Shown here: positions 7,981-11,409 of the stretch, piece after piece
Layout: each line of letters begins with the position of its first letter
Position numbering within the stretch: the first letter of the stretch is position 1
The notes under the pieces: model-generated
Database searches by the model: none
Seen by the model: the letters and a program-made list of their open reading frames with translations, nothing else
Told to the model about the DNA's origin: nothing
Assembly: GCA_003648575.1 (NCBI GenBank)
Contig: QMPN01000080.1
Location: forward strand, 1 to 11,409
Source of the DNA: Bacteroidota bacterium
GTDB lineage: Bacteria; Bacteroidota; Bacteroidia; Bacteroidales; B18-G4
Direction: 5' to 3'
Length of the DNA: 11,409 bases
Position numbers and translations under genes: made by a program

Positions 7981-8812
7981 AAGAATGAAATCTGATCAAG
8001 CCTTCCATAGGAGCCTGCTCTATCCTCCCAAGTGATATGCCTGCCTGCCAGGCGGCCTCATTGAGTATATGCCTGAAATGAAAAGCTACCGATCCCACAA
8101 AGCTGACCGGTAGTTGTTTATACCTGTCGTATTTCGATACAGATTCCTCAAAGAATTCAACAAAAGATGTATGCAGGATTTCCCGAACATCATCGTGATG
8201 CTCGTGCTTTGCAAGAAAGCGTGTAAATGATGCCATATAGCTGCTTGGGTTCCCCTCATTATAAACGGAACGTAGTATGTCTTCAAGGCTATAGTGGTAT
8301 TCATTGTCAAAAGCATCAAGGATCTCTCTGGCCAGTTTCTTTTTCAGGTAAGCAGCCAGGAATTTCCTTCCAATGTAGGCACCGCTACCCTCATCGCCGA
8401 GCATATAACCCAGTGAAGCCACGTTGGCCGTGATTTTTTTTCCATCGTATGCACATGAATTGGAACCTGTACCCAATATGCAGGCAATGCCTTCACTCCT
8501 CCCAAGAAGTGCGCGGGCCGCAGCAAGCAGGTCGTGCTGCACTTCTATCCGGGCCTCCGGAAAATGCAATGCAAGAGCGTCACTTACAATACCACAGTTC
8601 TTTTCCGTGGAACAGCCTGATCCATAATAATAGATATGGCTGATTGCTGCCCCCATAATGTCGGGGCTCATTTCCTTTTCAAGGATCTGGCGTAAAACAT
8701 CAGGCCCATTGTAGTATGGGTTAAAGCCAGCTGTATCGTGGGTCATGGCCCCGCTATCTGTTAAGAGTGACCATGTGGTTTTTGTAGCACCACTGTCGGC
8801 GATCAGGATCAT
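7979..8812 (-). CDS. BadF/BadG/BcrA/BcrD-family sugar kinase, N-acetylglucosamine kinase-like
   Basis: This 277-residue ASKHA-fold ATPase matches the short Bacteroidota kinases usually annotated as N-acetylglucosamine kinase. Those phosphorylate amino sugars at C6 in the cytoplasm, feeding salvage of cell-wall or chitin-derived sugars. Visible motifs are the phosphate-1 loop DSGATKT (6-12), GFNPYYNG (29-36), YYYGSGCS (61-68), VQHDLLAAAR (91-100) with D94 as the likely catalytic base, the phosphate-2 loop ILGTGSNSC (112-120), LGDEGSGAYIGR (138-149), and a C-terminal FVGSVAFHF adenosine-side motif. The ATG start is supported because DSGATKT lies five residues in. A weak -7-like TATCTTTA (reverse strand, 8833-8840) would give a 13-nt leader. 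The gene stands alone between a convergent miaA and a divergent regulator. No sugar transporter or deacetylase is nearby, so the substrate remains a family-level inference. Confidence 0.88.
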   Translation of the reverse strand: MILIADSGATKTTWSLLTDSGAMTHDTAGFNPYYNGPDVLRQILEKEMSPDIMGAAISHIYYYGSGCSTEKNCGIVSDALALHFPEARIEVQHDLLAAARALLGRSEGIACILGTGSNSCAYDGKKITANVASLGYMLGDEGSGAYIGRKFLAAYLKKKLAREILDAFDNEYHYSLEDILRSVYNEGNPSSYMASFTRFLAKHEHHDDVREILHTSFVEFFEESVSKYDRYKQLPVSFVGSVAFHFRHILNEAAWQAGISLGRIEQAPMEGLIRFHS

Positions 8813-8862
8813 AGGTCAATGTTATTTTTGGATAAAGATAATCAATCCGGGAATTAGATGTC

Positions 8863-8883
8863 CAGCCACCAGCCACCAGTTGT
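8863..8883. repeat. Heptad repeat CAGCCAC in the divergent intergenic region
   Basis: CAGCCAC occurs twice in tandem (8863-8869, 8870-8876), followed by a decayed third unit CAGTTGT (8877-8883). This is the only tract of the 7-bp-period type found in a 5' rather than a 3' intergenic region in this window. Confidence 0.6.
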
Positions 8884-8907
8884 ATAAATATTACCCAGTA
8901 TCTACAT

Positions 8908-8929
8908 ATTGCAAAAGCATTACTGCAAT
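8908..8929. promoter_or_regulatory. Candidate operator: inverted repeat ATTGCA-N10-TGCAAT
   Basis: ATTGCA (8908-8913) and TGCAAT (8924-8929) are a perfect 6-bp inverted repeat with a 10-bp spacer, so the half-sites are about one and a half helical turns apart centre to centre. The site lies 38 bp upstream of the -7 element of the regulator gene and about 95 bp upstream of the kinase start. It could be a dimeric activator or repressor site for either gene, but short repeats in AT-rich DNA also arise by chance. Confidence 0.3.
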
Positions 8930-8966
8930 TCGTTGATTTGCACTGGCATTCTCTTTTTTTTAAAGG

Positions 8967-8974
8967 TATATTTG
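8967..8974 (+). promoter_or_regulatory. TAnnTTTG -7 element for the sigma-54 activator gene
   Basis: TATATTTG matches the Bacteroidota -7 consensus exactly. A start site near 8981 would give a leader of about 36 nt that contains a Shine-Dalgarno-like GGAGG. The nearest TTTG upstream (8937-8940) is 26 bp away, longer than usual, so the -33 element is uncertain. Confidence 0.5.
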
Positions 8975-9003
8975 GTATTGCTTGGCACCTAAGCGAAATT
9001 TCC

Positions 9004-9008
9004 GGAGG
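9004..9008 (+). promoter_or_regulatory. Shine-Dalgarno GGAGG of the activator gene
   Basis: GGAGG lies 8 nt before the ATG at 9017. It is the only clear Shine-Dalgarno sequence at a gene start in this window and fixes the activator start. Confidence 0.6.
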
Positions 9009-9016
9009 ATACCCTG

Positions 9017-10375
9017 ATGAAAAAATACGGAAAGATCCTGATCGTCGATGACCATGACAAGACGCTTCAAGGTTTGATATCATTATTCAACGATCATTTT
9101 AACCGGATCGATTGTGAAAAGAATCCCAACCTTATCCCTTCTTATTTATCGAGAGACCGATACGATGCTTATGTTCTAAAAATGAATTTCAAGAGCAGCG
9201 TCTATAATGGTAATGAAGGCATTTACTGGATGAATAGAATATTTGAGATCCAGCCGGGTGCTTCTGTAATATTGACGGCCTCCAATGCCAGCATAGAAAC
9301 TGCCGTAAAAGCAATCAAAGAAGGAGCTTCAGATTTCATCCAAAGGCCCGTTAATAACGAACTTATCAGGGACTCTGTGCTTGCCGTTTGTAAGCCTCGT
9401 CGCGGAGAAGAAGGGCCGGTGGCCAGGATGGCTGTCGACAGACGGAAACCCGGAGCCATTAATATCATAGGTGGATCAGAACCCATGATGAAATTACTTC
9501 TCCAGGTATCAAAAGTAGCTGCCACAGATGCCAATGTGCTTATCACAGGTGAGAATGGGACAGGAAAGGAATTATTTGCACGTGCCATTCATAAGGCCTC
9601 AAACAGGGCAGGTGAAGCATTTGTAGGTGTTGATATGGGATCGCTCACAGGCAGCCTTTTCGAGAGTGAGCTCTTTGGGCACAAGAAAGGTGCCTATACC
9701 GATGCTGGAGAAGATCGCCCGGGCCGGTTTGAGATTGCCAGCGGAGGAACACTCTTCCTGGATGAGATTGGTAATATCCCACCGAACTTGCAGCCAAAAC
9801 TACTTTCTGCTATTCAGAACAGGCAGGTCACCAGGTTGGGGACAAACGAACCGATACCTGTCGATATACGTTTGCTCACTGCTACAAATATGCCCCTCGA
9901 CCGTATGGTACGTGAGGGTAAGTTCAGGGAAGATCTGCTGTACCGTGTAAATACCATCACCATACACATACCTCCATTGCGTGAAAGGAAGGGAGACATC
10001 AAACCACTGTTTTTGCATTTTAAAGAAAAGTATGAAGTTCGTTATGCAAAAAGCGGTTTAAAGGTTCAGCCTTCAACCTTTGATTTGCTGGAATCGTGGC
10101 ACTGGCCGGGAAATGTTCGTGAGTTGGAGCATGCTGTCGAAAAGGCGGTGATCATGTGTGATTCCGGAGTCATCACTACCGATGATTTTGCTTTTCGCAG
10201 GAATGGGGATGCGGTTATCGCAGGTGATACGGATTGTTATAACCTCCAAAAAAATGAAATGCAAATCATCAACAGGGCTATCGAGCAATGCAATGGCAAC
10301 CTTTCCCAGGCATCACGTATACTGGGTATCACACGAAAGACGCTTTACAATAAAATTTCCAAATACGGCATATAG
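9017..10375 (+). CDS. NtrC-type sigma-54-dependent activator with a degenerate receiver domain
   Basis: This 452-residue regulator has the order receiver, AAA+ and Fis-type HTH. The AAA+ domain (about 149-385) has Walker A GENGTGKE (178-185), the sigma-54 contact loop as GAYTDA (225-230, canonical GAFTGA), Walker B GGTLFLDEIGN (243-253), sensor I LLTATN (286-291), arginine fingers in FREDLLYR (R304, R310) and sensor II WPGNVREL (363-370). The last 40 or so residues form the HTH (NGNLSQASRILGITRKTLYNKI). It should hydrolyse ATP to open sigma-54 promoters. The receiver (1-125) keeps the acidic pair D11-D12 and T87, but the phospho-acceptor Asp is Lys55 (codon AAA, 9179-9181) and the conserved Lys is Arg110 (FIQRP). 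Canonical phosphorylation is therefore unlikely. No histidine kinase lies in the window. The start is backed by GGAGG 8 nt upstream. The stop TAG is the first unit of a heptad repeat. Confidence 0.95.
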   Translation: MKKYGKILIVDDHDKTLQGLISLFNDHFNRIDCEKNPNLIPSYLSRDRYDAYVLKMNFKSSVYNGNEGIYWMNRIFEIQPGASVILTASNASIETAVKAIKEGASDFIQRPVNNELIRDSVLAVCKPRRGEEGPVARMAVDRRKPGAINIIGGSEPMMKLLLQVSKVAATDANVLITGENGTGKELFARAIHKASNRAGEAFVGVDMGSLTGSLFESELFGHKKGAYTDAGEDRPGRFEIASGGTLFLDEIGNIPPNLQPKLLSAIQNRQVTRLGTNEPIPVDIRLLTATNMPLDRMVREGKFREDLLYRVNTITIHIPPLRERKGDIKPLFLHFKEKYEVRYAKSGLKVQPSTFDLLESWHWPGNVRELEHAVEKAVIMCDSGVITTDDFAFRRNGDAVIAGDTDCYNLQKNEMQIINRAIEQCNGNLSQASRILGITRKTLYNKISKYGI

Positions 10376-10407
10376 GTGCTAGGTGTTGGGTGTTGGGTGC
10401 TAGGTGG
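10373..10407 (+). repeat. G-rich heptad repeat, five units, overlapping the activator stop codon
   Basis: Five consecutive 7-bp units of consensus TRGGTGN run without interruption: TAGGTGC, TAGGTGT, TGGGTGT, TGGGTGC and TAGGTGG. The TAG stop of the activator is the first three bases of unit one. Confidence 0.85.
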
Positions 10408-10453
10408 AGCTCCTTACTCTTACTACATAGCTCTTCACTACCAATCATAACTA

Positions 10454-10481
10454 ATCATTTATCATTTGGATCTCATCATTC
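10454..10481. repeat. Weak heptad tract ATCATTT
   Basis: ATCATTT is present twice in tandem (10454-10460, 10461-10467). After one unmatched heptad, ATCATTC follows in the same phase (10475-10481). It is AT-rich and may be chance, but it lies between two clear heptad tracts. Confidence 0.35.
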
Positions 10482-10485
10482 AGCA

Positions 10486-10520
10486 CCCTCGTCCCCCGTT
10501 CCTTGTCCCTCGTCCCCCGT
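10486..10520 (-). repeat. C-rich heptad repeat, five units, downstream of the MscS gene
   Basis: The plus strand reads CCCTCGT, CCCCCGT, TCCTTGT, CCCTCGT and CCCCCGT, five 7-bp units in register. A 14-bp perfect direct repeat recurs at 10486-10499 and 10507-10520. On the minus strand it is G-rich and begins 5 nt after the TAG stop of the channel gene, with four G-runs of three or more that fit a G-quadruplex pattern. Confidence 0.8.
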
Positions 10521-10525
10521 CTTAT

Positions 10526-11409
10526 CTATTTCTCCGTTTCCTTTTTATCAGAAAGATTCACATTAAGATCCTGTATCGGATATGGAATCTTGATGTTGGC
10601 TTCTTTGAACGCTTGGAAAATAGCAAGGTTTAGTTCGCTGCGGATTTTGAGTCGTCCGTTTACCTCCAGGGTATATGCATATAGTCTGAAGTTCAACGCG
10701 TAATCGCCAAATCCGAAGAAAATGGCGAAGGTTTCAGGGTTCCTGGTAACGTCAGGGTGCAGTTTTGCCTGCATCACCAGGATGTCGATAACCTCCTGTG
10801 GATCAGAACCATATTCTGTGCCAACATTGATCTCAATACGCAATATGGGATCAGACAATGTCAGGTTGATCAGTTCTTCAGAAATTAGTTTCCCATTGGG
10901 GACGATCACCTCGGAGCCATCGTAGGTCTTGATAATGCTTGAGCGTATCCCGATCTCTTCAACTTTTCCTTCCCTTTCACCAAATTGTATGGTATCGCCA
11001 ACCTGGATCGGCCGCTCAAATATGAGTATGAAGCCTGATATGAGGTTGTTGATCAGGTCCTGCAAACCAAAACCGATACCCACACCGAGTGCCCCGATAA
11101 GGATGGTGAGTTTAGTCATATCGACACCCAGCACAGTCAGCGAAAGGATGAAACCAATAGTGATAATCGTATACCTTACAATAAGGCTGATAATCCCGGG
11201 CACTCCCCTGCCAAATTTCACCTTCGGAAACAACTCCTTTTCAAGCAATAACCTGATAAAACGTGCAAGCCATATTGCCAGAAAAATGGTAAGTCCGAAC
11301 AAAATGATACCTCTCAGGGAAATGGTCGTGTCGTCGTTGACTTTCCACTGAGAGTGGAATATATCCTCCAGCCATCCGACTACCTCATTATAAATGAGAA
11401 ACCTTTTGA
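10526..11409 (-). CDS. MscS-family mechanosensitive ion channel, N-terminus beyond window edge
   Basis: This is the C-terminal 293 residues of a small-conductance mechanosensitive channel, an inner-membrane homo-oligomer that opens under tension to release solutes during hypo-osmotic shock. The frame stays open to the right edge. An internal TTG at 11302 could be called as a start, but the reading continues upstream in channel-like sequence (NDDTTISLRGIILFG), so the gene is partial. Visible parts are a hydrophobic helix IILFGLTIFLAIWLARFI, a second around VRYTIITIGFILSLTVLGV, and the pore helix LIGALGVGIGFGLQDLINNL. The beta domain follows with FERPIQVGDTI and the EGKVEEIGIRSSII and DGSEVIVPNGKLISE strands, then an alpha/beta C-terminal region ending IPYPIQDLNVNL. 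The gene is convergent with the sigma-54 activator across a 150-bp gap rich in heptad repeats. Whether it is a short MscS or a long MscK/MscM type depends on sequence outside the window. Confidence 0.93.
   Translation of the reverse strand, partial: KRFLIYNEVVGWLEDIFHSQWKVNDDTTISLRGIILFGLTIFLAIWLARFIRLLLEKELFPKVKFGRGVPGIISLIVRYTIITIGFILSLTVLGVDMTKLTILIGALGVGIGFGLQDLINNLISGFILIFERPIQVGDTIQFGEREGKVEEIGIRSSIIKTYDGSEVIVPNGKLISEELINLTLSDPILRIEINVGTEYGSDPQEVIDILVMQAKLHPDVTRNPETFAIFFGFGDYALNFRLYAYTLEVNGRLKIRSELNLAIFQAFKEANIKIPYPIQDLNVNLSDKKETEK

Noticed and set aside
7515..7982. A 155-codon minus-strand reading frame covering the end of miaA and the octad repeat
   Set aside because: Its product is mostly low-complexity SLVFSYSLTLSPSHS-type sequence created by the repeat, its C-terminal part is antisense to conserved miaA motifs, and the 34-bp unit is not a multiple of three, as would be expected of a coding repeat.
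8981..8996. TTGGCAC followed by GC, resembling a sigma-54 -24/-12 promoter upstream of the activator
   Set aside because: The GG-to-GC distance is about 3 bp too short for a sigma-54 promoter, and an exact TAnnTTTG element lies just upstream.
11300..11302. TTG as the start of the MscS gene
   Set aside because: The frame remains open to the right edge with channel-like hydrophobic sequence, so the gene is truncated rather than starting here.

Overview
The window looks like a chromosomal segment from a Bacteroidota bacterium, probably of the order Bacteroidales or Marinilabiliales. That assignment is inferred from three things. Several starts have the Bacteroidota-type -7 element TAnnTTTG upstream. 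Almost all genes lack a Shine-Dalgarno sequence. The proteins also have Bacteroidota-like details, such as a GAYTDA loop in the sigma-54 activator and a BadF-type sugar kinase of about 277 residues. No phage, transposase, integrase, CRISPR array, rRNA or tRNA gene was seen.

Layout from left to right. The C-terminal part of ribonuclease Z (+) runs in from the left edge. It converges, with an 11-bp gap, on a two-gene minus-strand unit made of lipoate-protein ligase (lplA) followed by a 976-residue YdiJ-like FAD/Fe-S dehydrogenase. Divergent from lplA is a plus-strand group: a small LEA type 2-like lipoprotein, cca (tRNA CCA nucleotidyltransferase with an HD domain) and miaA (tRNA dimethylallyltransferase). 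MiaA converges on a minus-strand BadF/N-acetylglucosamine kinase-like gene across a 240-bp repeat tract. Divergent from the kinase is an NtrC-type sigma-54 activator (+) whose receiver domain has lost its phospho-acceptor aspartate. The activator converges on a partial MscS-type mechanosensitive channel (-) that leaves the right edge.

Functionally the window is mostly housekeeping. Three genes act on tRNA: rnz trims the 3' end, cca adds or repairs CCA, and miaA modifies A37. The rest covers lipoate salvage, 2-hydroxyacid oxidation, amino-sugar phosphorylation and osmotic protection, plus one regulator.

The two most unusual signals are these. First, every intergenic gap longer than about 60 bp that follows a stop codon holds a tandem repeat with a 7- or 8-bp period, beginning at or within about 10 nt of the stop. 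The sequence differs from gap to gap while the period stays the same. Second, the NtrC-type regulator carries Lys where the phosphorylated Asp should be and Arg where the conserved Lys should be, so canonical phosphorelay control is unlikely.
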